In this document: positions 1 to 7,237 of the stretch, piece after piece
Layout: every line of letters starts with the position of its first letter
Numbering within the stretch: the first letter of the stretch is position 1
Source: an uncultured Solirubrobacterales bacterium
GTDB taxonomy: Bacteria; Actinomycetota; Thermoleophilia; Solirubrobacterales; Solirubrobacteraceae
Reading direction: 5' to 3'
DNA: 10,871 bases
NCBI GenBank assembly: GCA_937973575.1
Contig: CALJKH010000169.1
Location: forward strand, 1-10,871
Made by a program: the position numbers and the translations under genes
The notes under the pieces: generated by a model
What the model saw: the letters and a program-made list of their open reading frames with translations, nothing else
Database searches by the model: none
Told to the model about the DNA's origin: nothing

Positions 1-564
1 GAGGCTGGTGCAGTCGCGATCCTCTCCTCAGTGCCCTATTACAACCGGCCTAACGAGGCAGGTCTCCTTCTTCATTACGCGGCGATCGCCGAATCAACTG
101 ACCTTCCAGTGGTCCTCTACAACGTTCCAACCCGGACGGGCTTGGACATGTCAGATGAGCTTGCGGCGGAGCTTGGTGCACGCCACAACAACATTGTTGG
201 AATGAAGCAGGCTCGCCCAGGTGACCCGAAGCCAATTCCAGGACTCGATCTTTACGCAGGGAACGACGACTCGTTTGCCGCAGCGCTCGATGCAGGGGGC
301 GTCGGGGGCATCCTCGTGGCCAGCCACCTTCTCGGCACGGAGATGCGGGAGGTTGCAGAGGCAAGCGACCGAGCGGCTGCTGACCTTCAATACCGACCCT
401 TCTATGACGCTCTCGGTGTGACAACGAACCCGATCCCGATTAAGGCGGCCCTCGACATTGCTGGACTTCCAGGCGGCGAGCTCAGGCTTCCGCTGGTCAA
501 GGCCACAGAGGCAGAGCGCGGGACAATCGAGGCTGCAATGCGGGAAGTCGGCCTCCTCACTTGA
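1..564 (+). CDS. dapA: 4-hydroxy-tetrahydrodipicolinate synthase, C-terminal part (5' end outside window)
   Basis: DapA condenses pyruvate with aspartate semialdehyde, the first committed step to diaminopimelate and lysine, in the cytoplasm. The frame is open from base 1, so the start lies upstream; 187 residues remain. The family is usually about 290-300 residues, so roughly the first third is missing. Visible signatures are PYYNRP (residues 12-17), the YNVPTRTG motif (40-47) with the proton-relay tyrosine at 118-120, and the Schiff-base lysine in GMKQA, encoded at 205-207. Family members more often read GIKEA around this lysine, a mild variant. The GNDD motif and C-terminal helices follow as expected. 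The TGA stop at 562-564 overlaps the TTG start of rnj, so the two genes are probably translationally coupled. The dapA-rnj pairing is common in actinobacteria. Other members of the DapA/NAL aldolase family are possible, but the motifs and context favour DapA. Confidence 0.93.
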   Translation, partial: EAGAVAILSSVPYYNRPNEAGLLLHYAAIAESTDLPVVLYNVPTRTGLDMSDELAAELGARHNNIVGMKQARPGDPKPIPGLDLYAGNDDSFAAALDAGGVGGILVASHLLGTEMREVAEASDRAAADLQYRPFYDALGVTTNPIPIKAALDIAGLPGGELRLPLVKATEAERGTIEAAMREVGLLT

Positions 565-2237
565 GCCATCGCAATGGGTCACTCCGAGTCTTGCCTCTTG
601 GCGGAGTTGGGGAGATCGGCAAAAACATGTCTGTTGTGGAGTGGGAGGGGCGCCTAGTCATCATCGATGTGGGCCTTCGCTTCCCTGGCGGTGACCTTCC
701 AGGAATTGATCTGATCCTTCCGGACTTTGAATACGTGGCCCAGCGCGCCGACTCAATTGACGCGATCGTCCTAACTCACGGGCACGAGGATCACATTGGC
801 GCCTTGCCCTGGCTTCTTCGGGAAATCGGTGCGACAACGGTTCCCACCATCATCGGGGGGCCGCTCACGATCGAGATGTCGCGCTCTAAGCTGAAAGAGC
901 ACCATCTGGCTGACGACTCGTTGGTCACGGTGGGCGCTGGCGAGATTGTCAAAGCCGGTCCGTTCGACATTGAGACAGTTCACCTGACCCACTCGATTCC
1001 AGACGCTCGCGCAGCTGTGATTGGAACACCAGCGGGCAAGGTTCTATTCACTGGTGATTACAGGTTTGACCAAACCCCAGTGGATGGGGAGCCTGCCGAT
1101 TTGGCACGCCTAGCTGAGCTGGGATCGGAGGGGGTCCTGCTGCTCTGCGGTGATTCAACGAACGCAGACCGCGCGGGGTACTCAATCTCCGAAAGTACAG
1201 TTGGACCAGCTCTGTTGAAGGTCTTTGAGAGATGCCACGGCCGGATCATCGTCACGAGCTTCGCTTCCAACGTTCACCGAGTTCAACAAGTGGTGGACGC
1301 AGCGGTCCTCACCGGTCGAAAGGTGGCACTCGTGGGCCGATCGATGAAGAAGAACTCCAAGATCGCACGAGCACTCGGCCACATCGACATCCCCTCCGAC
1401 ATTCTCATCCAGCCAAGGCAGATCAACGATTTCCCGGATGAACAGGTTGTCATCGTCTCGACTGGTTCGCAGGGTGAACCGCTCTCAGCTCTCCGCCGCA
1501 TGGCCCACAAAGACCACGCCCAAATAGAGCTTCACTCTGGCGACACCATTGTGTTCTCGGCCACGCCGGTTCCAGGTAACGAACGGGCAGTCAACGAGAC
1601 AATCGACAAGCTATTCCAAATTGGCTGCACGGTTGTGACTGCTGCTGATGCACCGATTCACGCCTCTGGCCATGGCTACGCAGAAGAGATCAAGTTGATG
1701 CTCAATCTGGTCCGGCCTGAGTATCTGATGCCGGTTCACGGCGATTCGAAGCGGCTCAAGATTCACCGTGAGCTTGCGGAGTCAGTAGGCATTCCTCCAG
1801 AGAATATTTTCGAATCAGCTAATGGGCTTCCGCTTGAGATTGATGAGGCCGGTGCTCGCTTTGGCCGCGAGGAACACGCTGGTGTGCTTCTAGTCGATGG
1901 AATGGAACTAGGCGAGCCTTCCGAGGCAGCAGTTCATGACCGTCGCACAATCGCTGATGACGGCGTGATCGTTGTGGTGGCCGCCTTGAGCGCCCAAACG
2001 GGTGAGCAGGTGGCCGATCCAGAGGTGGTGCTTAGAGGCATCCCAGCTGGTGAGGCAAGTGAGAAGGTCTTGGACGCTATCGCCGACTCGGTTGCAGAGG
2101 CATGTGTTGTCGCTGCTGACCATGGCGAGCGGGAGCGTGAGGACATAGAGCGGCGCATTCATGACGCCGTCGTTAAGACAGTGGGAACCTCGCTCCGGCG
2201 CAGGCCACTGGTCCTTCCGGTTGTAATTGAGGCCTAA
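561..2237 (+). CDS. rnj: Ribonuclease J (metallo-beta-lactamase/beta-CASP endo-/5' exoribonuclease)
   Basis: RNase J degrades and processes mRNA and rRNA in the cytoplasm and is a main ribonuclease in many Gram-positive and actinobacterial lineages. The 558 residues match the usual length of about 550-560. The metallo-beta-lactamase zinc motif is HGHEDH at residues 73-78, with further ligands expected at H144 (LTHS) and D166 (GDYRFD). The beta-CASP domain spans roughly 200-370 and contains CGDSTNADR (197-204) and SGHG (369-372). The catalytic fold closes with MPVHGD (390-395). A C-terminal dimerisation domain fills about 445-558. The start is the TTG at 561, which overlaps the dapA stop; the next in-frame ATG (residue 23) would remove the conserved LRVLPLGGVGEIGKN strand. 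No good Shine-Dalgarno precedes it, which fits translation coupled to dapA. The TAA stop ends at 2237, immediately next to the stop of the opposing kinase gene. Confidence 0.95.
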   Translation: MSHRNGSLRVLPLGGVGEIGKNMSVVEWEGRLVIIDVGLRFPGGDLPGIDLILPDFEYVAQRADSIDAIVLTHGHEDHIGALPWLLREIGATTVPTIIGGPLTIEMSRSKLKEHHLADDSLVTVGAGEIVKAGPFDIETVHLTHSIPDARAAVIGTPAGKVLFTGDYRFDQTPVDGEPADLARLAELGSEGVLLLCGDSTNADRAGYSISESTVGPALLKVFERCHGRIIVTSFASNVHRVQQVVDAAVLTGRKVALVGRSMKKNSKIARALGHIDIPSDILIQPRQINDFPDEQVVIVSTGSQGEPLSALRRMAHKDHAQIELHSGDTIVFSATPVPGNERAVNETIDKLFQIGCTVVTAADAPIHASGHGYAEEIKLMLNLVRPEYLMPVHGDSKRLKIHRELAESVGIPPENIFESANGLPLEIDEAGARFGREEHAGVLLVDGMELGEPSEAAVHDRRTIADDGVIVVVAALSAQTGEQVADPEVVLRGIPAGEASEKVLDAIADSVAEACVVAADHGEREREDIERRIHDAVVKTVGTSLRRRPLVLPVVIEA

Positions 2238-3590
2238 CTAGGCAATAGCGGCGGCCGGAAACTCAATCCGGAAGCTCGCTCCACCCAGATCCGAATCGCC
2301 GACGCTTGCCTTGCCTTGGTGGGCCTCGGCTACCGCTTGGACAATCGCAAGCCCCAAGCCGGTGCTACCGGCTGAGTCTCCGCCTGACCGAGCGAAACGC
2401 TCGAACACGGCCTGACGGCGGTTCTCAGGAATGCCAGCGCCCTCGTCATCAACCGTGAGAGTCCACGCTGAATCGCTTCTCGCTGCCTGGATCCGAATCC
2501 GACCTGCCTCAGGTCCGTAACGGTCTGCGTTCTCTAGGAGGTTTCGAATGGCCCTAGATACCGCTGATGCCTCACATTCGAGAACTGTGTCGTCGCACTC
2601 GACGAGCAACTCATGACCTTCGAGAGCGGAGCTCGCGTCTGCAATCGCAGCATCAATAACTGCCCGAGCAGTTACCTGTTCCGGGTTGCCTGCCGACGAG
2701 TCGGACCTCGCGATCATCAGGAGGTCTGAAACGAGGGCAGCCATTCGCCGAGCGCTGCGGAGCGAGGCTTCCGCATCCTCATGTGATTCTCCAGTTGTAT
2801 CGGCCTCCAACATCTCAAGTCGGGAAATGAGCGAGGTCAGTGGGGTCCGCAGCTCATGGGAGGCATCGGCGACAAAGGTCCGCTGCCGATCGAGAGCCAG
2901 CTGGGTGGCCGCCCGTGCCTCGTTCAGGGAATCAAACGCGTCCGAGAGCGTCACCGCAAGGTCATGTATCTCGTCGTGGCTTTCAGGCACAGGTATCTCG
3001 CCACGGATCGCACCTTCGGAAGCGATCCGCTGTGCTGCAGAGGTGAGAGCTGAAACTGGACTCATCGCCTGTCTTGCGACAGCCAACCCCGCAAGGAGCG
3101 CCAGTGCGGCACCAGCGAGTACTCCAAACGCGATGAATAGCCAGAGTGTTAGGACGGTCGACCGAAGTGCCTGAATGGGGCGGGTGTATTGCAAGAGTGC
3201 GTACCCACTTGGAACTACTCGGATCACTCGGGTGACAGTTCGCTGCCCCTCTACCGTCTGCTCGCCAGGCTGGGTCACGCCTAGGTCTGGAGCACCGGTC
3301 GTATCGTCGATTCGGTCGCCCGACCAGGAGAGAAGTCGAGCGTGTGCATGCTGAGACGCTGCGAAGTCGTCGAGGCGCGTTCCTCGCACGACCCAGCCGG
3401 AGCTCGTTGCGTATACCTGCACTCCCGAGGCAAGGGTGGCGGCTGCGTCCGAGGTTTCCTTATTGAAATCAACGCTCACACGGTCGGTGAGTGTTTTACC
3501 GATCGCAGCGCCAAACGCAAGAAGAATCACGAAGGTGAGAAGCGCAGAACCGACGCTGAGGCGCCAGCGAATTGGGAGCCGGGAGAGAAT
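2238..3590 (-). CDS. Two-component sensor histidine kinase (TM-sensor-TM-HAMP-HisKA-HATPase)
   Basis: This membrane kinase should autophosphorylate on histidine and pass phosphate to the regulator encoded just upstream. Numbering uses a proposed ATT start (450 residues). TM1 is about 11-31, the extracytoplasmic sensor about 32-145, TM2 about 147-172, HAMP about 172-225, and the HisKA motif DASHELRTP has H245 (codon 2856-2858). The ATPase domain has the N box RNLLENADR (349-357), the G1 box DDEGAGIP (381-388) and the G2 box GLGLAI (411-416). All catalytic motifs look intact. The start is uncertain. The first ordinary start is the GTG at 3530, which would cut TM1 to about 11 residues and has no ribosome site. 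The frame stays open back to the regulator's TAG and encodes LSRLPIRWRLSV, a typical kinase N-terminus. An AAGGGG sits 7 bases before an ATT at 3588-3590. The sensor matches no domain I recognise, so the signal is unknown. It ends at the rnj stop with no spacer. Confidence 0.9.
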   Translation of the reverse strand: MLSRLPIRWRLSVGSALLTFVILLAFGAAIGKTLTDRVSVDFNKETSDAAATLASGVQVYATSSGWVVRGTRLDDFAASQHAHARLLSWSGDRIDDTTGAPDLGVTQPGEQTVEGQRTVTRVIRVVPSGYALLQYTRPIQALRSTVLTLWLFIAFGVLAGAALALLAGLAVARQAMSPVSALTSAAQRIASEGAIRGEIPVPESHDEIHDLAVTLSDAFDSLNEARAATQLALDRQRTFVADASHELRTPLTSLISRLEMLEADTTGESHEDAEASLRSARRMAALVSDLLMIARSDSSAGNPEQVTARAVIDAAIADASSALEGHELLVECDDTVLECEASAVSRAIRNLLENADRYGPEAGRIRIQAARSDSAWTLTVDDEGAGIPENRRQAVFERFARSGGDSAGSTGLGLAIVQAVAEAHQGKASVGDSDLGGASFRIEFPAAAIA

Positions 3591-3603
3591 GACCTAACCC
3601 CTT
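3588..3603 (-). promoter_or_regulatory. Ribosome binding site and probable ATT start of the histidine kinase
   Basis: Read on the minus strand, AAGGGG (3603-3598) is followed by seven bases that include the regulator's TAG stop, and then ATT at 3590-3588. This is near-ideal Shine-Dalgarno geometry. No ATG, GTG or TTG lies between the TAG and the GTG at 3530. ATT is a rare but real bacterial start, used by infC for example. The call is inferred from spacing and from the membrane helix it restores. Confidence 0.6.
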
Positions 3604-4292
3604 ATGACGTAGCCGGTTCCGCGAACTGTTTCCAGAACCCGAGGCTCTCCGTGCTCTTCGAGCTTCCGTCTCAGGTTTGACACAAACACTTCGATCGTGT
3701 TCGTTTCGGCAAATGGCGAGTAATCCCAGACATCCTCGAGCAGCCGCTGCCGTGAGATGACGATTCCGCGATTCCTAATCATGTAGGCCAGGAGCTCGAA
3801 CTCTTTCTTCGTGAGCGCCAGCTCACGGCCTGAGATCGTTCCGATCTGCGAGTCGGGATCGAGTACAAGTGGACCGGCGACTAGAGCAGCAGCTCCAGAA
3901 GGTGGCCTTCTGCGTAGTACCGAGCGTATGCGCGCAAGGAGCTCGCTTCTGTCGAACGGCTTAACGACATAGTCGTCAAGACCAGCATCCAGCGCCTCGA
4001 CAGTGCTCTCCTTCGCGTCTCTCGCAGTAACCGCAATGATGCCTCCCTCATAGCCACCGTCGCGCAGGAGGCGGGCTACATCCACTCCGTCTATGCCGGG
4101 GAGGCCTAGATCCAAAAGCGTGATGTCTGGCTTGAAGATGGGGGTTTCGTCGATCGCTGATTGGCCGTTGCGAGAGGTTCTCGTTTCGAGGCCTTCCGAT
4201 CGGAGAAGTCGAGTAACTGCGGCTGCTATGTCTTCGTCATCCTCGACAACGAGAACTCTGATTGCGCGTCCAGCGTCAGGCCATTTATCCAT
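3594..4292 (-). CDS. OmpR/PhoB-family response regulator
   Basis: This is a DNA-binding regulator expected to be phosphorylated by the kinase encoded directly downstream in the same frame. Its 232 residues are normal for the family. The receiver domain (about 12-125) has the acidic pocket VVEDDED (15-21), the phospho-acceptor D61 in LLDLGLPG, the switch threonine T89 and the conserved K111 in VVKPFD. A short linker leads to an OmpR-type winged helix at about 138-230, with TKKEFELLAYM (161-171), the recognition-helix region TNTIEVFVSNLRRKL (198-211... ending in RRKL) and RGTGYVIR at the C-terminus. The ATG at 4292 is the only plausible start. No Shine-Dalgarno precedes it, but a TAAGAT -10 hexamer ends six bases upstream, which suggests a leaderless mRNA. 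The targets are unknown. It lies divergent from ftsK across 54 bases, so the two may share control. Confidence 0.94.
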   Translation of the reverse strand: MDKWPDAGRAIRVLVVEDDEDIAAAVTRLLRSEGLETRTSRNGQSAIDETPIFKPDITLLDLGLPGIDGVDVARLLRDGGYEGGIIAVTARDAKESTVEALDAGLDDYVVKPFDRSELLARIRSVLRRRPPSGAAALVAGPLVLDPDSQIGTISGRELALTKKEFELLAYMIRNRGIVISRQRLLEDVWDYSPFAETNTIEVFVSNLRRKLEEHGEPRVLETVRGTGYVIRG

Positions 4293-4298
4293 AAGGGG

Positions 4299-4304
4299 AT
4301 CTTA
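4299..4304 (-). promoter_or_regulatory. Candidate -10 element of a leaderless promoter for the response regulator
   Basis: The minus strand reads TAAGAT, matching the actinobacterial TANNNT -10 consensus, with six bases between it and the ATG at 4292. Transcription would then start at or next to the start codon. No convincing -35 is visible at 16-18 bases. The absence of a Shine-Dalgarno before this ATG supports the idea. Confidence 0.55.
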
Positions 4305-4334
4305 GGGCGGGCAGGACAGAGGGCCCGTATGTCG

Positions 4335-4340
4335 AAGGGG
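4335..4340 (+). promoter_or_regulatory. Shine-Dalgarno that sets the ftsK start
   Basis: AAGGGG lies six bases before the ATG at 4347-4349. It favours that ATG over an in-frame ATG at 4329, and over extending the frame back into the divergent regulator gene (open to 4161). I found no clear -10 for ftsK in the 54-base gap, so its promoter may lie inside the regulator's 5' coding region. Confidence 0.7.
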
Positions 4341-4346
4341 CACTGC

Positions 4347-6872
4347 ATGGCCGCCAATAAGAAAACACCTGCCCGTAAGAAGACGACGAAGCCGAGTGCT
4401 GCAAAGAAGAAGCCTGCGACACGCACCAGAAGCAGCGCTGCCAAGCCAAAGCCGCGGCGCTCGACAGCTAAAAAGCCGGCTCGGTCAGGATCAGCAAGTG
4501 GAGCCCTGACGCCCGTACAGATTGATCTCGCAGGCCTTGGGCTAATTGTTCTCGGCACCTTCATGGCCGCTGTCCTATGGGGAGGATGGTCCGGTGGGCC
4601 AGTTGGGCGCGGCTTGGAGTCGGGCTTCAGGATCCTTATGGGTCAGCTTGCCGTATTGGCACCTGTTGCTCTGATTAGCGGCGGCTTCCTCCTGATTGCG
4701 CGCGAAACACTCCCGCTTCCGCCCAAGGCGCGTATTGGAGTCGGACTGATTCTTGCCTCAGCGCTCCTCGCCCTCACGGCCGGGACATTCGGCCTAGGCT
4801 CCTCAACAGAGCCTAGTTGGGCCACTGCCTCTCTCAAGGTTCACGGCGGAGCTGTAGGACAGGGCCTGTACTCCGCTCTGACTGCGTCCGTCGGCCTGAT
4901 CGGAACGCACCTGGTTGCTGTTTTCATGCTCTTGGCCGGACTCCTCTTGGTCAGCGGTGTGAGTCTTTCTTGGCTGTTTGACAGGACGGTCAGTTCGGTT
5001 TCCGATGCCACCAAGGCTCTTTCAGACGCTGCTTCGGATCGGACAGCGGATCGCGCTCGTCGAGCCCGCGTGAAAGTCAAGACTGAGCCAGTGGTTGCGG
5101 TCGAACCCGAGCGACTTCTTCCTCCCGAGCCGGAGCCTGAGGATCTAATCGTTAAGGCGACCCATGTAGAGGCTGGGGCGCCCCCAGCAGCAGAACATCT
5201 CGATGACGACTCCAGCTGGGCAGTTGAGGAGTCGGGCTCATCTATCGGGATTGACGAGGCAATGGATGAGCTTGACGACGTTGTGGCAGTGAGCGGTCCT
5301 GCCGATGAGGGTGAGTCGGCAGAGCCGGATTCCGACGCTGAGCTGACGCCAATGGGCCGTTACAGGTCGGCCACTACCGACGATCCGAACTTCAAGTGGA
5401 AGCAGCCGCCAAAGAGCCTTCTGGTTCGGTCGCCAAAGGCCAAGAAGAGCAACACGGCTGACCAGACTGCAATAGCTAACCGTCTTGTGGAGTCCTTGGG
5501 GCATCACGGCGTTGTGGCTGAGATTGTTGGCACGGTCTCCGGTCCGCACATCACCCGCTTCGAGCTTAAGTTGGCTCCTGGCACGAAGGTGAGCAAGGTT
5601 GCGCAGCTTCGAGACGACTTGGCCTACGCCCTCGCATCAACCGACATTCGTATTCTCGCTCCAATTCCGGGCAAGCAGGCAGTCGGTGTGGAGGTGCCCA
5701 ATGAGGAACGTCAAATGGTGACACTCGGTGATGTGTGGCAAGCGCCGCCGGAGGGATGGTCGCCACTGACCGTCTGGCTGGGTAAGGACGTGGCAGGCCG
5801 ATCAATCGGGGCTGACCTCGCAAAAATGCCTCACCTACTTGTGGCAGGCACGACTGGCGCTGGTAAATCTGGATGTGTGAACGCGATGCTTAGCTCGGTC
5901 CTCCTACGCGCGACACCGCGGGATGTGAAGCTCGTTCTGGTTGACCCGAAACAGGTCGAGCTGAACCACTACGAGAGCGTCCCGCACCTGATGACCCCGG
6001 TCATTACTAACCCCCGTCAAGCCGCCAATGCCCTGGCAAACCTTGTGCGGGAGATGGAACAGCGCTACGCGTTGATGGCGATTTCAAGAACAAGAGGTCT
6101 AGTCGAGCTGAATGAGTCTCGCGAGAGGCGGGGCGAGCCCAAGCTTCCCTACATCCTCTGCGTGATTGACGAGCTCGCCGACCTGATGATGGTCGCTCCT
6201 ACCGAGGTTGAGGACGCGATTATTCGCCTCGCTCAGAAGGCTCGTGCAGTGGGCATCCACCTCGTCTTGGCAACTCAGTCTCCCCGGGTTGACGTGATCA
6301 CCGGAATGATCAAAGCGAACGTCCCGTCACGGATCGCTTTCGCAGTTTCGTCACAGACGGACTCGCGGGTGATCCTCGATCAAAATGGGGCAGAGACACT
6401 CCTTGGTCAGGGCGACATGCTCTTCGCGCCTGTTGGCTCATCGAAGCTCCAGCGCATTCAAGGCGCATACATTGATGAGGCTCAGATTGCCGAGCTCTGC
6501 GAGTACTGGCGAGCGCAAGGCGAGCCAACCTTCAACGCGGAACTGCTGGAAGAGGTTGTAGACGAATCAGGCTCCGGCTCGGATAACGACGAGTTCGATC
6601 CAGATGAGGATGCACTTCTTGAGGAGGCAATCACTCTTGTTGCCCAGATGCAGACGGCATCGACAAGCATGATGCAGCGTCGACTGCGGGTGGGGTATAC
6701 GAGAGCCGGGCGCCTCATTGACATGCTCGAGCGCCGAGGAGTGATCTCGGGATATGAGGGCTCGAAGCCTCGGCAGGTTCTGATTACTGAGGCAGATTTG
6801 CCCCGGGTTCTCGCTCAACTCTCCAGCACCGAGCCTGCACAGGCCGCGCTGGATGTGGGCGACGACATTTAA
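4347..6872 (+). CDS. ftsK: DNA translocase FtsK/SpoIIIE
   Basis: FtsK is a septum-anchored hexameric ATPase that pumps chromosomal DNA during division and aids dimer resolution. From this start it has 841 residues, within the actinobacterial range. Residues 1-47 form a very basic Lys/Arg/Ala/Pro/Ser/Thr tail. Four membrane helices follow at about 58-80, 98-117, 129-149 and 181-205. An acidic, proline-rich linker runs about 245-335. The translocase alpha/beta domains span about 370-720, with Walker A GTTGAGKS (501-508) and Walker B ILCVIDELADL (603-613). An acidic spacer (about 735-758) leads to the winged-helix gamma domain (about 755-815, MMQRRLRVGYTRAGRLID), which reads DNA orientation sequences. 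All motor motifs are intact. The TAA stop shares its last base with the ATG of the next gene, so they are likely co-transcribed. The start was chosen on a Shine-Dalgarno at 4335-4340. Confidence 0.96.
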   Translation: MAANKKTPARKKTTKPSAAKKKPATRTRSSAAKPKPRRSTAKKPARSGSASGALTPVQIDLAGLGLIVLGTFMAAVLWGGWSGGPVGRGLESGFRILMGQLAVLAPVALISGGFLLIARETLPLPPKARIGVGLILASALLALTAGTFGLGSSTEPSWATASLKVHGGAVGQGLYSALTASVGLIGTHLVAVFMLLAGLLLVSGVSLSWLFDRTVSSVSDATKALSDAASDRTADRARRARVKVKTEPVVAVEPERLLPPEPEPEDLIVKATHVEAGAPPAAEHLDDDSSWAVEESGSSIGIDEAMDELDDVVAVSGPADEGESAEPDSDAELTPMGRYRSATTDDPNFKWKQPPKSLLVRSPKAKKSNTADQTAIANRLVESLGHHGVVAEIVGTVSGPHITRFELKLAPGTKVSKVAQLRDDLAYALASTDIRILAPIPGKQAVGVEVPNEERQMVTLGDVWQAPPEGWSPLTVWLGKDVAGRSIGADLAKMPHLLVAGTTGAGKSGCVNAMLSSVLLRATPRDVKLVLVDPKQVELNHYESVPHLMTPVITNPRQAANALANLVREMEQRYALMAISRTRGLVELNESRERRGEPKLPYILCVIDELADLMMVAPTEVEDAIIRLAQKARAVGIHLVLATQSPRVDVITGMIKANVPSRIAFAVSSQTDSRVILDQNGAETLLGQGDMLFAPVGSSKLQRIQGAYIDEAQIAELCEYWRAQGEPTFNAELLEEVVDESGSGSDNDEFDPDEDALLEEAITLVAQMQTASTSMMQRRLRVGYTRAGRLIDMLERRGVISGYEGSKPRQVLITEADLPRVLAQLSSTEPAQAALDVGDDI

Positions 6873-7237
6873 TGGAGATTGGTCGCACACTCCGTGAGGC
6901 GCGGATGCGTCAAGAGATCGACATCTCTGATGTTGAGGAGGAGACGAAGATCCGTGCCAAGTTCCTTCGCGCTCTAGAGAACGAAGAGTGGCAGGTCATT
7001 CCTGAGGAAATCTACGTTCGTAAGTTCCTTGAAACCTATGCCGTTGCCTTGGGCCTCGATCCCAGGCCACTTTTGGAGCTGTATGTGATTCGTAGTGGTT
7101 CCCCAGACCCTGCAATGACCTTTAGAAGCCTCAACGACAGGGAGAAGGATTCGCATCGGTTCCCCCGTTGGGCCGTAGGGGCGTCCATCTTCGTAGTGCT
7201 AGTAGTGGTCGCTCTAATTGCAACAGGGACGCTTTGA
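6872..7237 (+). CDS. Short RodZ-like protein: N-terminal HTH plus one membrane helix
   Basis: The 121-residue protein begins with a RodZ-type helix-turn-helix (about 3-69): IGRTLREAR, ETKIRAKFLRALENEEW, the IYVRKFLETYA block and LGLDP. A charged linker and one membrane helix (about 100-119, FPRW then WAVGASIFVVLVVVALIATG) follow, and it ends two residues later. RodZ of rod-shaped bacteria links MreB to the membrane through this fold and carries a large periplasmic C-terminal domain (DUF4115). That domain is absent here, and cinA starts at once, so there is no remnant of it. It may be a minimal RodZ, or a membrane-bound regulator such as those near ftsK and cinA in other actinobacteria. Its ATG overlaps the ftsK TAA by one base, and its TGA overlaps the cinA TTG by four-base TTGA. 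It is therefore embedded in one operon. A direct role in shape is not shown. Confidence 0.82.
   Translation: MEIGRTLREARMRQEIDISDVEEETKIRAKFLRALENEEWQVIPEEIYVRKFLETYAVALGLDPRPLLELYVIRSGSPDPAMTFRSLNDREKDSHRFPRWAVGASIFVVLVVVALIATGTL

Noticed and set aside
2232..2243. GCCTA-AC-TAGGC palindrome over the abutting stop codons as a bidirectional terminator
   Set aside because: The stem is at most four to five pairs with a tiny loop and no T-run; too weak to call.
2686..3174. Plus-strand 162-codon frame opposite the histidine kinase
   Set aside because: It mirrors kinase codons and is Ser/Ala/Arg-rich without recognisable motifs; the kinase on the other strand has all catalytic boxes.
3342..3680. 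Plus-strand 112-codon frame across the kinase/regulator junction
   Set aside because: No ribosome site or recognisable domain; it lies opposite well-supported coding sequence.
4161..4346. N-terminal extension of ftsK to 4161, or a start at the ATG 4329
   Set aside because: The extension runs opposite the regulator's coding start and has no ftsK-like content. ATG 4329 lacks a ribosome site, whereas 4347 has AAGGGG at ideal spacing.
7168..7233. Extension of cinA upstream of 7234
   Set aside because: These codons lie in the overlapping RodZ-like membrane helix. The conserved CinA N-terminus starts just after the TTG at 7234.
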